From JANXVY01 sp038329675 (GTDB lineage: Bacteria; Pseudomonadota; Alphaproteobacteria; Rhizobiales; Hyphomicrobiaceae), in the NCBI GenBank assembly GCA_038329675.1, contig JBBQNE010000019.1, positions 1-34,078 on the forward strand: a stretch of 34,078 nucleotides of DNA, given 5' to 3'. A program made the translations under genes and the position numbers. Below, in pieces: positions 1 through 7,683 of the stretch (position 1 is its first letter; each line of letters starts with the position of its first letter). The notes under the pieces were generated by a model that was given only the letters and a program-made list of their open reading frames with translations, ran no database searches and was not told the origin of the DNA.

Positions 1-1
1 G

Positions 2-661
2 GTCAACGTCGCGCTGCTCGGCGCGGTAATGGTCGCGGTGCTGATGAGCGGGTTGTGGAAGCCGGGCCTCGCGATAGACATCGCTGGGATCAAGGTCGAA
101 TTGCAAAACGTCCTACGCGACGTCGCCCTGCTGGCGATTACGTTCGCGTCGCTCCGCCTGACGAAACCGGGGTCGCGTGAGGCCAACGGCTTCACATGGG
201 GGCCGATGATCGAAGTCGCCAAGCTGTTTGCAGGGATATTCCTGACGATCATACCAGCGATCGCCATCTTGAAGGCTGGAACTGTGGGTGCATTGGGCCC
301 CGTCGTCGATCTCGTCACGGGTGCGAATGGTAAGCCAGACAATGTGATGTACTTCTGGCTGACCGGTCTTTTATCAAGCTTCCTCGACAACGCGCCGACT
401 TACCTAGTGTTCTTCAACCTCGCTGGCGGCGATCCAATCAATTTGATGGGGCCGCTGTCTCAGACGCTGGTCGCGATCTCAGCCGGTGCGGTCTTCATGG
501 GGGCCAACACCTACATCGGCAACGCGCCGAACTTTATGATCAAAGCGATCGCTGAGGAGCGCGGCATCAAAATGCCGAGCTTTTTTGGCTACATGGCGTG
601 GTCAACCGTCGTGCTGCTGCCGTGCTTCGTTCTTCTGACGGTCCTATTTTTCGGCGACTAA
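2..661 (+). CDS. Sodium:proton antiporter-like membrane protein (5' partial)
   Basis: The reading frame is open from base 2, so the gene begins before the window; the first internal ATG (base 29) is not a real start. About 219 residues remain and contain roughly five or six hydrophobic segments. The stretch SSFLDNAPTYLVFFNLAGGD followed by GANTYIGNAPNFMIKAIAEE resembles the C-terminal half of NhaD/ArsB/CitM-type carriers of the ion transporter superfamily, where such Asn/Pro/Gly motifs sit in re-entrant hairpins. The expected role is cation/proton exchange at the inner membrane. The substrate cannot be fixed from a fragment; sodium is the usual annotation for this subgroup. No terminator is visible after the TAA, and the next gene lies 194 bp away. 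Confidence 0.75.
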   Translation, partial: VNVALLGAVMVAVLMSGLWKPGLAIDIAGIKVELQNVLRDVALLAITFASLRLTKPGSREANGFTWGPMIEVAKLFAGIFLTIIPAIAILKAGTVGALGPVVDLVTGANGKPDNVMYFWLTGLLSSFLDNAPTYLVFFNLAGGDPINLMGPLSQTLVAISAGAVFMGANTYIGNAPNFMIKAIAEERGIKMPSFFGYMAWSTVVLLPCFVLLTVLFFGD

Positions 662-855
662 GCGGATGCCGTGTCGGCGTATGGCGCATGGGCGTCGCAG
701 GCAACGTGCGGCCAATGTTTGATGCGCCGGAGGAGACGGGTACAGAGGTTGGATTATGGCGGAGGCCAGGTCACGAAGATTAAGTGATGGAGACCTGGTT
801 ATTAAGACGTGCAGGGCTACAAACGACACCACGCCGGAGACGAAAGGATTAGGAC

Positions 856-2085
856 ATGCGGGTCGCACGGGCGTCAGTCTTCAGTTTAGCGTGCGCCGTC
901 GCAGTCATGCTGGCCGGGTGCGCGGCGACCATGACCCGCAACCCGGTGCCTGCCGATTTGGCAGCCACTCTACCGAACGCCTATCAGATCCAGGGCGGGC
1001 GCACATGGGGCGATGAAACGCCCACCGACGTGCGCGCTGCGCTCAAACAACACTTTCCGAATTTGCCGCAGCTGGGCGACACCGCAAAGCGCGTGAATGG
1101 GCAGGTGCAAATACAGATCCTTGCGTTGTCTGGCGGCGGGCCCGACGGCGCGTTCGGCGCCGGGCTGTTAAAGGGCTGGACGGCACGCGGCGACCGGCCC
1201 GAGTTCGCACTCGTGACAGGGGTTAGCGCTGGCGCGTTGATTGCCCCGTTCGCGTTCTTGGGACCGAATTATGACGCGGCGCTGGAGGAGGTCTGGACGC
1301 AATATGAGACGCGTCAGCTCGTGACCGCTCAATTTTTGCCAGGGCTGCTCGGCGGTGTTGCACTCGGCGACACGGCGCCGCTCAAGGCCTTGATCGCCAA
1401 ACACATCAATGCTGATTTTTTGCGGCGCGTCGCTGCCCAGTATCGGCGTGGTCGGCAGTTGACAATCGGCACGACGAATCTCGATGCGCGCCGCCCGGTG
1501 GTGTGGAACATGGGCGAAATTGCGCTCAACGCCACCCCGCGCGCCGTTGAATTGTTCCGCGATGTTGTCCTTGCGTCAGCCTCGATCCCCGGGCTGTTTC
1601 CACCCGTCAATATCAAGGTGACGGTCGGCGATAAGCACTACGACGAAATGCACGTTGACGGCGGTGTCACCCGCCAGATTTATGTGGCGCCGTTAAACGT
1701 GCCATTCAAAGAATTTGACAAGTTTTATTCAAGCCCGCCCAAGCGGACACTATACATCGTGCAGAATGGCCGTCTTTCGGCCCACTACGAGCCGGTGCAA
1801 GAGCAGACCATACCGATTGCAGCCTCGTCGATCTCGACTCTGCTGACGAGCCAAAACAAAGGCGATCTTTATCGCATTTACCGGATGTCGCTCGATGCGG
1901 ATGTCGATTTTAACATGACGGTCGTTCCAGAAACGTTCCAGGTTCGCAGAACGGAAGCGTTTGATCTCGTCTATCAGCGCGCGTTGTTTGACGAAGGCGT
2001 GCGGCTTGGCCGCGCTGGCGGTCCATGGATGAAGGCGCCGCCCGAGGTACCGCTTGTGCTGAAGCGGGCAGCCCAGCGACAATAA
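856..2085 (+). CDS. Patatin-like phospholipase, predicted lipoprotein
   Basis: This 409-residue protein carries the complete patatin signature. A glycine-rich oxyanion loop starts at Ser92 (SGGGPDGAFGAG), the nucleophile elbow GVSAG places Ser124 as the catalytic serine, and the dyad aspartate is Asp268 in DGG. Patatins are Ser-Asp acyl hydrolases acting on phospholipids or other lipids. The N-terminus is a lipoprotein signal with lipobox LAGC, lipidated at Cys22. Alanine follows the Cys, which favours the outer membrane by the usual sorting rule. The ATG at 856 has a good ribosome site (AAAGGA at 843-848, 7-nt spacing). It converges on maeB, whose stop codon lies 50 bp away. The natural substrate is unknown. 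Confidence 0.85.
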   Translation: MRVARASVFSLACAVAVMLAGCAATMTRNPVPADLAATLPNAYQIQGGRTWGDETPTDVRAALKQHFPNLPQLGDTAKRVNGQVQIQILALSGGGPDGAFGAGLLKGWTARGDRPEFALVTGVSAGALIAPFAFLGPNYDAALEEVWTQYETRQLVTAQFLPGLLGGVALGDTAPLKALIAKHINADFLRRVAAQYRRGRQLTIGTTNLDARRPVVWNMGEIALNATPRAVELFRDVVLASASIPGLFPPVNIKVTVGDKHYDEMHVDGGVTRQIYVAPLNVPFKEFDKFYSSPPKRTLYIVQNGRLSAHYEPVQEQTIPIAASSISTLLTSQNKGDLYRIYRMSLDADVDFNMTVVPETFQVRRTEAFDLVYQRALFDEGVRLGRAGGPWMKAPPEVPLVLKRAAQRQ

Positions 2086-2094
2086 ACTTTGGCA

Positions 2095-2128
2095 ACGGGC
2101 CCGGTCCGCAGGTCTACCAACGGCCCGT
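2095..2128. repeat. Inverted repeat between convergent genes (possible terminator)
   Basis: Seven-base arms ACGGGCC (2095-2101) and GGCCCGT (2122-2128) flank a 20-nt loop in the 50-bp gap between the convergent patatin and maeB stops. The loop can form a further GGT/ACC pairing. There is no T-tract on either strand, so this is at best a weak bidirectional terminator. Confidence 0.3.
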
Positions 2129-2135
2129 GCGGAAT

Positions 2136-4439
2136 TCACGTTTGCCGAGCAGCCTCCCCACCGCTCTCGCCGCTGGCATCGACGGAGGCGAGCGCCATCA
2201 TGTTGACGATCCGGCGGACCGACGCTGACGGTTCCAGGATGTGGACCGCTTTGGCAGCGCCGAGCAATATCGGGCCGACCGTGATGCCCTTGCCGGCGGT
2301 CTCCTTCAGTAGCGCAAACGCTATGTTGGCGGCATCAACACCCGGCATGATCAACAGGTTGGCCTCCCCGTCGAGGCGCGAACCTGGAAACGCGTTCTCG
2401 CGGATATCTTCATTGAGGGCGGCATCACCGCGCATTTCCCCATCGACGATTAAGTCTGGCGCGACGCGCGCCAGCGTTGCAACGGCGCCGCTCATGGTCC
2501 GAGCGGACCACGACTTCGCGCTGCCAAAGCTCGAGTGTGAGAGAAGGGCTGCCCGTGGCGTCTGGCCGAAGCGGCGAACCTGCTCGGCGGCCAGCAGCGT
2601 GATTTCGACGATTTGGCTCTCGGTCGGGCTTTCGTTGACGTAGGTGTCGGCGATGAAGAGCTGCCGGTCTGGCAGGATGAGGAGGTTCATGGCGGCGAAC
2701 GTGGAAACGCCGGGTCGCGTCCCGATCGCGTTGGCGATGAACTCCAGATGCTCTTGAAACGTGCCACGAGAACCAACGAGCATGGCGTCGACCGCGCTGG
2801 ACTTCAGTAGCATCGCGCCATAGAGCGTCGGTCGCGTGCGGACATGCTTTTCAGCAATGGCTCGGGTTACGCCCCGGCGGCTCATCAAGTTGAAGTAGGC
2901 ACCAGAAAGAGAACCGACTTCAGCGTCTGATTCTGGACTGACGATTTCGCAGGTGTTGCCGGGAGACAGTCTCAAGCCAAGGCTGGAAATCAGCGCTGTG
3001 ATGACGTCGCGGCGTCCAGCGAGGACCGGGAACGCGATCTTCTCGTCAACCGCAATTTGGGCTGCCCGCAACATGCGCTCATCTTCACCCTCGGCGAGAA
3101 GAACGCGCTTGGGCGCACGTTTGGCGGCCACGAACACCGGCGCCATCGTTGTCCCGGAGTGGTAGACGATACGGGCGACTTTCGCGCGGTAAGCGTCAAA
3201 GTCAGTGATTGGGCGGGTTGCAACGCCGCTATCGACGGCAGCCTTGGCCACGGCTGGTGCAATGCGTTCGATGAGGCGCGGATCGACGGGCTTTGGAATG
3301 AGATACTCAGGCCCGAAGTTCAGGTGCTCGCCTTGTCCGTAGGCGGCGGCAACGACGTCGGATGCTTCGGCCTGTGCCAGTTCGGCGATAGCCTTGACGG
3401 CCGCGACCTTCATCTCCTCGTTGATTGTTGTGGCGCCGACATCAAGCGCGCCACGGAAGATGTAGGGGAAGCATAGAGCGTTGTTGACTTGGTTTGGATA
3501 GTCCGAGCGGCCGGTGCAGATGATCGCGTCGGAGCGCACGGCCTTGACGAGTTCGGGGCGAATTTCAGGTTCTGGGTTGGCGAGCGCCATGACGATTGGC
3601 CGGGCAGCCATTGCAGCAACCATTTCGGGCTTAACGACGCCGCCAGCCGACAGGCCGAGAAACACATCGGCGCCAACCATGATTTCGGCAAGCGAGCGGG
3701 CGGCGGTTTGCTGCGCGTAGCGGGATTTTTCTGGGTCCATCAGCTCCGCGCGGCCTTCGTAGACGACGCCAGCGATGTCGCTGATCGTAATGTTGGCGCG
3801 CGGTAGACCGAGGCTGACGAGCAGGTTGAGGCAGGAGAGCGCCGCTGCGCCAGCGCCGGAGCCAGCCAGCTTGACGTCTTCGAGCCGCTTGCCGACGACT
3901 TTGAGGGCATTGAGGATGGCAGCGGCCACGATGATCGCGGTTCCGTGCTGATCGTCGTGGAAGACCGGGATCTTCATGCGTTCGCGCAAACGGCGCTCGA
4001 CGATGAAGCACTCGGGCGCCTTGATATCTTCAAGGTTGATGCCGCCAAATGTCGGCTCCAGCGCAGCAATGATTTCGATCAGCGCCTCGGGATCAGTGGC
4101 GTTCAATTCGATGTCGAAGCAGTCGATACCAGCGAATTTTTTGAACAACCCAGCCTTGCCCTCCATCACCGGTTTGGCGGCGAGCGCGCCGATGTTGCCA
4201 AGGCCGAGCACGGCGGTGCCATTGGTTACGACGCCGACCAAATTCGCGCGCGAGGTGAGGTTTGAGGCCTCGGACGGGTCGCGCACGATTTCCAGACACG
4301 CGTAGGCAACGCCGGGCGAGTAGGCGAGTGAGAGGTCTCGCTGGTTGGTCAGCTCTTTGGTTAGCGCGATTTCGATTTTGCCAGGTTTTGGAAAGCGATG
4401 AAACTCGAGCGCCGCTTCCTTTAGTGCTTTTTCGTCCAT
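2136..4439 (-). CDS. maeB: NADP-dependent malic enzyme (MaeB type, malic + phosphotransacetylase-like domains)
   Basis: The 767 residues match the two-domain MaeB family (about 760). Residues ~1-430 form the malic enzyme, with N-terminal malic motifs (SLAYSPGVA, VGVVTNGTAVLGLGNIG), the metal/substrate segment FHDDQHGTAI and the NAD(P) site GSGAGAAALSC. Residues ~435-767 form a phosphotransacetylase-like domain (VLLAEGEDERMLRAA). In studied MaeB proteins that domain is usually allosteric, responding to acetyl-CoA, rather than catalytic. The enzyme oxidatively decarboxylates malate to pyruvate. It starts 27 bp after lpdA on the same strand, so it is probably the last gene of the aceE-aceF-lpdA-maeB operon. 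Pyruvate production is thereby encoded next to the complex that consumes it. NADP preference is inferred from family membership. Confidence 0.93.
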   Translation of the reverse strand: MDEKALKEAALEFHRFPKPGKIEIALTKELTNQRDLSLAYSPGVAYACLEIVRDPSEASNLTSRANLVGVVTNGTAVLGLGNIGALAAKPVMEGKAGLFKKFAGIDCFDIELNATDPEALIEIIAALEPTFGGINLEDIKAPECFIVERRLRERMKIPVFHDDQHGTAIIVAAAILNALKVVGKRLEDVKLAGSGAGAAALSCLNLLVSLGLPRANITISDIAGVVYEGRAELMDPEKSRYAQQTAARSLAEIMVGADVFLGLSAGGVVKPEMVAAMAARPIVMALANPEPEIRPELVKAVRSDAIICTGRSDYPNQVNNALCFPYIFRGALDVGATTINEEMKVAAVKAIAELAQAEASDVVAAAYGQGEHLNFGPEYLIPKPVDPRLIERIAPAVAKAAVDSGVATRPITDFDAYRAKVARIVYHSGTTMAPVFVAAKRAPKRVLLAEGEDERMLRAAQIAVDEKIAFPVLAGRRDVITALISSLGLRLSPGNTCEIVSPESDAEVGSLSGAYFNLMSRRGVTRAIAEKHVRTRPTLYGAMLLKSSAVDAMLVGSRGTFQEHLEFIANAIGTRPGVSTFAAMNLLILPDRQLFIADTYVNESPTESQIVEITLLAAEQVRRFGQTPRAALLSHSSFGSAKSWSARTMSGAVATLARVAPDLIVDGEMRGDAALNEDIRENAFPGSRLDGEANLLIMPGVDAANIAFALLKETAGKGITVGPILLGAAKAVHILEPSASVRRIVNMMALASVDASGESGGEAARQT

Positions 4440-4466
4440 CGCGGCATCCCCTTGGCATTCGTCTCA

Positions 4467-6245
4467 TCAGCGTCTGGCAGGCGGCATATCGGTACAAATG
4501 CCTTCGGCGACCTCGGCGGCCATACCAACGGATTCGCCAAGTGTCGGATGTGGGTGGATGGTTTTGCCAATATCCACCGCGTCCGCACCCATCTCGATTG
4601 CAAGGCACACTTCGCCAATCAGGTCGCCAGCATGCGTGCCCACGATCCCGCCGCCGAGAAGGCGATGTGTAGCTGTGTCGAACAACAGCTTGGTGAAGCC
4701 TTCATCGCGCCCGTTGGCGATCGCGCGGCCCGATGCCGCCCACGGGAACAAGCCCTTGGTGACCTTGATGCCTTTGGCCTTGGCTTCTTCCTCGGTGAGG
4801 CCGGTCCAGGCGATCTCGGGATCGGTGTAGGCGACGGATGGGATTTGCTTGGCGTCGAATGAGACCTTTTTGCCGTGCGCCGCTTCGGCCGCAACATGGC
4901 CCTCATGGACAGCCTTGTGGGCAAGCATGGGCTGGCCGACGATGTCGCCGATCGCAAAGATGTTGGGTACGTTGGTGCGCATTTGTTTGTCGACTGGAAT
5001 GAAGCCGCGATCGTTGATGCCGATCCCGGCTTTGTCAGCGGCAACGAGGCGGCCGTTTGGATGGCGGCCGACGGCGACGAGCACGAGGTCATAGGCCTGA
5101 GGCGTATCGGGGGCGGCAGCGCCCTCGAAATGCACGTGGATGCCATCTGATTTCGCTTCGGCTCCGATGCACTTGGTTTTGAGCATGATGCGATCGAAGC
5201 GGTGGGCGTTAGCCTTTTCCCAAACCTTAACCAGATCGCGATCGGCGCCCGGCATCAGGACATCGAGCAATTCGACGACATCGATGCGCGAGCCTAAGGC
5301 TGAATAAACGGTTGCCATTTCAAGGCCGATGATGCCGCCACCAATGACGAGCATCCGCTTTGGAATGAACGGCAATTCGAGCGCGCCGGTGCTGTCGACG
5401 ATGCGGGCGTCTTTGGGCAGGAACGGCAAATGAATGGCTTCGGAGCCAGCCGCAAGAATTGCATTGTCGAAGCGAATGACTTGGCGCCCACCAGCCGTCA
5501 GCGCGACTTCGACGTGTCGAGCGTCAAGGAATTGCCCGGTGCCTTGGACGACGGCGACCTTGCGCGCTTTCGCCATTTGGCCGAGGCCGCCGGTGAGCTT
5601 GCCGATGACGCTCTCTTTGTGCGTTCGCAGGCGGCCGAGATCGATCTGCGGCGGGGCAAACGTGATGCCGTGCCCGGCCATCGCCTTGACCTCGTCCATG
5701 ACGGCTGCCGTATGAAGCAGCGCTTTCGATGGGATACAGCCAACGTTAAGGCACACGCCGCCGAGCGTCGGATTGCGCTCGACGAGGATGACTTTCATGC
5801 CGAGATCAGCGGCGCGGAACGCGGCAGAGTACCCGCCGGGGCCAGCGCCGAGTACGACGAGGTCGCAGTTGAAGTCGGCAGTGCCCGCAAACATCGGGCC
5901 GGTTGCAGCAGAAGTTGGTGGCGGCGTGGAGCTAGATGCTGTCGCCAACGCGCCTGAAGCGATCGGCGTCGCTGCGGGCTTTGGTTGCGCGGGTGCGGTT
6001 GCTTCAACAGCCGCCTCATAGCGGGCGACGACGGTGCCCTGCGAGACGCGATCGCCGCTTTTGACTAAGACTTCGACGATTGTGCCAGCCACCGGAGATG
6101 GCACATCCATCGTTGCTTTGTCGCTTTCAAGCGTAACAAGCGGGTCTTCTGGCACGACCGTTTGGCCAGGCGCAACGTGGACGTCGATGACCGGGATATT
6201 TTTGAAATCGCCGATGTCAGGAACGAGGATATCTTGAATGGCCAT
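4467..6245 (-). CDS. lpdA: Dihydrolipoyl dehydrogenase (PDH E3) with N-terminal lipoyl domain
   Basis: E3 reoxidises the dihydrolipoyl arms of E2 using FAD and NAD+. The chosen ATG (6245) begins MAIQDILVPDIGDF, the canonical start of a lipoyl domain; the frame is open 29 codons further upstream, but that stretch overlaps aceF and looks non-coding. Length is 592 residues. Lys43 (ESDKATMD) is the lipoylation site, followed by an Ala/Pro linker to ~140. The flavoprotein core has an FAD site (GAGPGGYSAA), redox disulfide Cys165/Cys170 (GGVCLNVGCIPSK), an NAD site (VIGGGIIGLEMA) and the active-site HPHPTLGE. The ribosome site is weak; with a 13-bp gap from the aceF stop, coupling is likely. Lipoyl-E3 fusions are known from Neisseria and some other proteobacteria. 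Confidence 0.93.
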   Translation of the reverse strand: MAIQDILVPDIGDFKNIPVIDVHVAPGQTVVPEDPLVTLESDKATMDVPSPVAGTIVEVLVKSGDRVSQGTVVARYEAAVEATAPAQPKPAATPIASGALATASSSTPPPTSAATGPMFAGTADFNCDLVVLGAGPGGYSAAFRAADLGMKVILVERNPTLGGVCLNVGCIPSKALLHTAAVMDEVKAMAGHGITFAPPQIDLGRLRTHKESVIGKLTGGLGQMAKARKVAVVQGTGQFLDARHVEVALTAGGRQVIRFDNAILAAGSEAIHLPFLPKDARIVDSTGALELPFIPKRMLVIGGGIIGLEMATVYSALGSRIDVVELLDVLMPGADRDLVKVWEKANAHRFDRIMLKTKCIGAEAKSDGIHVHFEGAAAPDTPQAYDLVLVAVGRHPNGRLVAADKAGIGINDRGFIPVDKQMRTNVPNIFAIGDIVGQPMLAHKAVHEGHVAAEAAHGKKVSFDAKQIPSVAYTDPEIAWTGLTEEEAKAKGIKVTKGLFPWAASGRAIANGRDEGFTKLLFDTATHRLLGGGIVGTHAGDLIGEVCLAIEMGADAVDIGKTIHPHPTLGESVGMAAEVAEGICTDMPPARR

Positions 6246-6258
6246 GGTGCCGCGGAAG

Positions 6259-7572
6259 TTAGAGGACGAGCTGGCGGACGTCGGACATGACGTCGGCGAG
6301 GTGCTTGGTGAAGCGCGCAGCGCTGGCGCCATCGATGACGCGGTGGTCGTAGGAAACGCACAGCGGCAGCATCAGGCGCGGCTTGAATTCGGTGCCGTTC
6401 CACACAGGCTTCATCGTCGATTTGACGACGCCGAGAATGGCGACCTCAGGTGCGTTGACGATCGGTGTAAATTGCGTGCCGCCGATACCTCCGAGGCTTG
6501 AGATCGAGAATGTCCCACCCTGGATGTCGGTTGGCGCGATTTTGCCATCGCGCATGCGCGATGAGACAGCGGCGAGTTCTTGGCTGATCTCGACGATACC
6601 CTTGCGGTCGATGTCTTTGATGACGGGCACGACGAGGCCGTCGGGCGTGTCAACCGCGACACCGAGGTGATAGTACTTCTTATAGATGAGGCTCGCTTTA
6701 TCGGGCGACAGCGAGCTGTTGAAGTCGGGGTGCGCCTTGAGCGCCGATACCGAGGCTTTCATCAGGAACGACAGCAAGGTGACGCGGTAGCCTTTTTCTT
6801 TCGCCGCGCCATCGAGAAGTTTGCGGTAGCTTTCAAGATCCGTGATGTCGGCTTCGTCCGTGTGGGTCACGTGGGGGACATTGAGCCACGACCGATGGAG
6901 ATGGGGCCCTGACAGTTTTTTGAGCCGCGACAACGGCTTTACCTCAATGGTCCCGAACTTGGCAAAATCCTGAGCTGGAATTTCGGGAATACCAGAGCCG
7001 CTTGCAACCGCCGCACCTCTGCCCGCGCGCTGCACGAAGCCTTTAACGTCGGCGGCTGTGATGCGGCTCTTTTCGCCAGTTCCAGTCACTTGTGTCAGGT
7101 CGATTTCGAGTTCGCGGGCGAGGCGGCGGACCGACGGGCTCGCGTGGACGTTGCCAAAGTCCTGTGGCAACGGGGGGGGTAGGGGACGGGCCGCCGGCAT
7201 GGCGGGAACGGGCGGCAATGGCGCGGCGGCAGTGGCTGAGGCTTGCGATTGTATTGGTGCCGTCGCCGACGGGGCCACCGAGCCATGAGACTTTGAGGCT
7301 GAGCCGTTGGAAGCGACGGGACTGCTGGCCGCCGCCCCACTCTCGATGCGCAGTGCCAAGCTGCCTTCGCTGACGCGGTCACCAGATTTTAAGAGCACCT
7401 CGATGACCCTGCCCGCCGCTGGCGAAGGGATGTCCATCGTTGCTTTGTCGCTTTCAAGCGTCACGATCGGGTCTTCGGGCGCCACGGTATCGCCGGGCTT
7501 CACGTGGACCTCGATCACCGGGATGTTTTTAAAATCGCCGATGTCGGGAATGTTGACGTCGATCGTTGGCAT
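6259..7572 (-). CDS. aceF: Pyruvate dehydrogenase E2, dihydrolipoamide acetyltransferase
   Basis: E2 is the core of the pyruvate dehydrogenase complex and transfers acetyl from lipoate to CoA. The start at 7572 (MPTIDVNIPDIGDF) matches the lipoyl-domain N-terminus; 27 in-frame upstream codons are rejected as leader. There is one lipoyl domain with Lys43, an Ala/Pro/Ser linker, and a peripheral subunit-binding domain (HASPSVRRLARELEIDL, then GEKSRITAADV). The C-terminal catalytic domain has the DHRVIDG motif, catalytic His410 and Asp414. At 437 residues with one lipoyl domain it is shorter than the three-lipoyl E. coli form. A GAGAG-like ribosome site precedes the ATG. It lies 111 bp after aceE and 13 bp before lpdA. 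Confidence 0.93.
   Translation of the reverse strand: MPTIDVNIPDIGDFKNIPVIEVHVKPGDTVAPEDPIVTLESDKATMDIPSPAAGRVIEVLLKSGDRVSEGSLALRIESGAAASSPVASNGSASKSHGSVAPSATAPIQSQASATAAAPLPPVPAMPAARPLPPPLPQDFGNVHASPSVRRLARELEIDLTQVTGTGEKSRITAADVKGFVQRAGRGAAVASGSGIPEIPAQDFAKFGTIEVKPLSRLKKLSGPHLHRSWLNVPHVTHTDEADITDLESYRKLLDGAAKEKGYRVTLLSFLMKASVSALKAHPDFNSSLSPDKASLIYKKYYHLGVAVDTPDGLVVPVIKDIDRKGIVEISQELAAVSSRMRDGKIAPTDIQGGTFSISSLGGIGGTQFTPIVNAPEVAILGVVKSTMKPVWNGTEFKPRLMLPLCVSYDHRVIDGASAARFTKHLADVMSDVRQLVL
7433..7461 (-). repeat. 29-bp block identical in aceF and lpdA lipoyl domains
   Basis: These 29 bases are identical to 6106-6134 in lpdA. Both encode the segment around the lipoylated lysine (LESDKATMD). The flanks diverge at synonymous and nonsynonymous sites, so the two lipoyl domains are paralogous with an identical core. 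Confidence 0.85.
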
Positions 7573-7683
7573 GTGGCTCTCAGGACAAGGGCTGGGGGCG
7601 AAAACAGCGAAGAAAATTGCGAAATAGAATTGGCAGCCAGACCGCCTTAGCACGCACCAATGGCAGGCTCGAGCGGATGAGGA

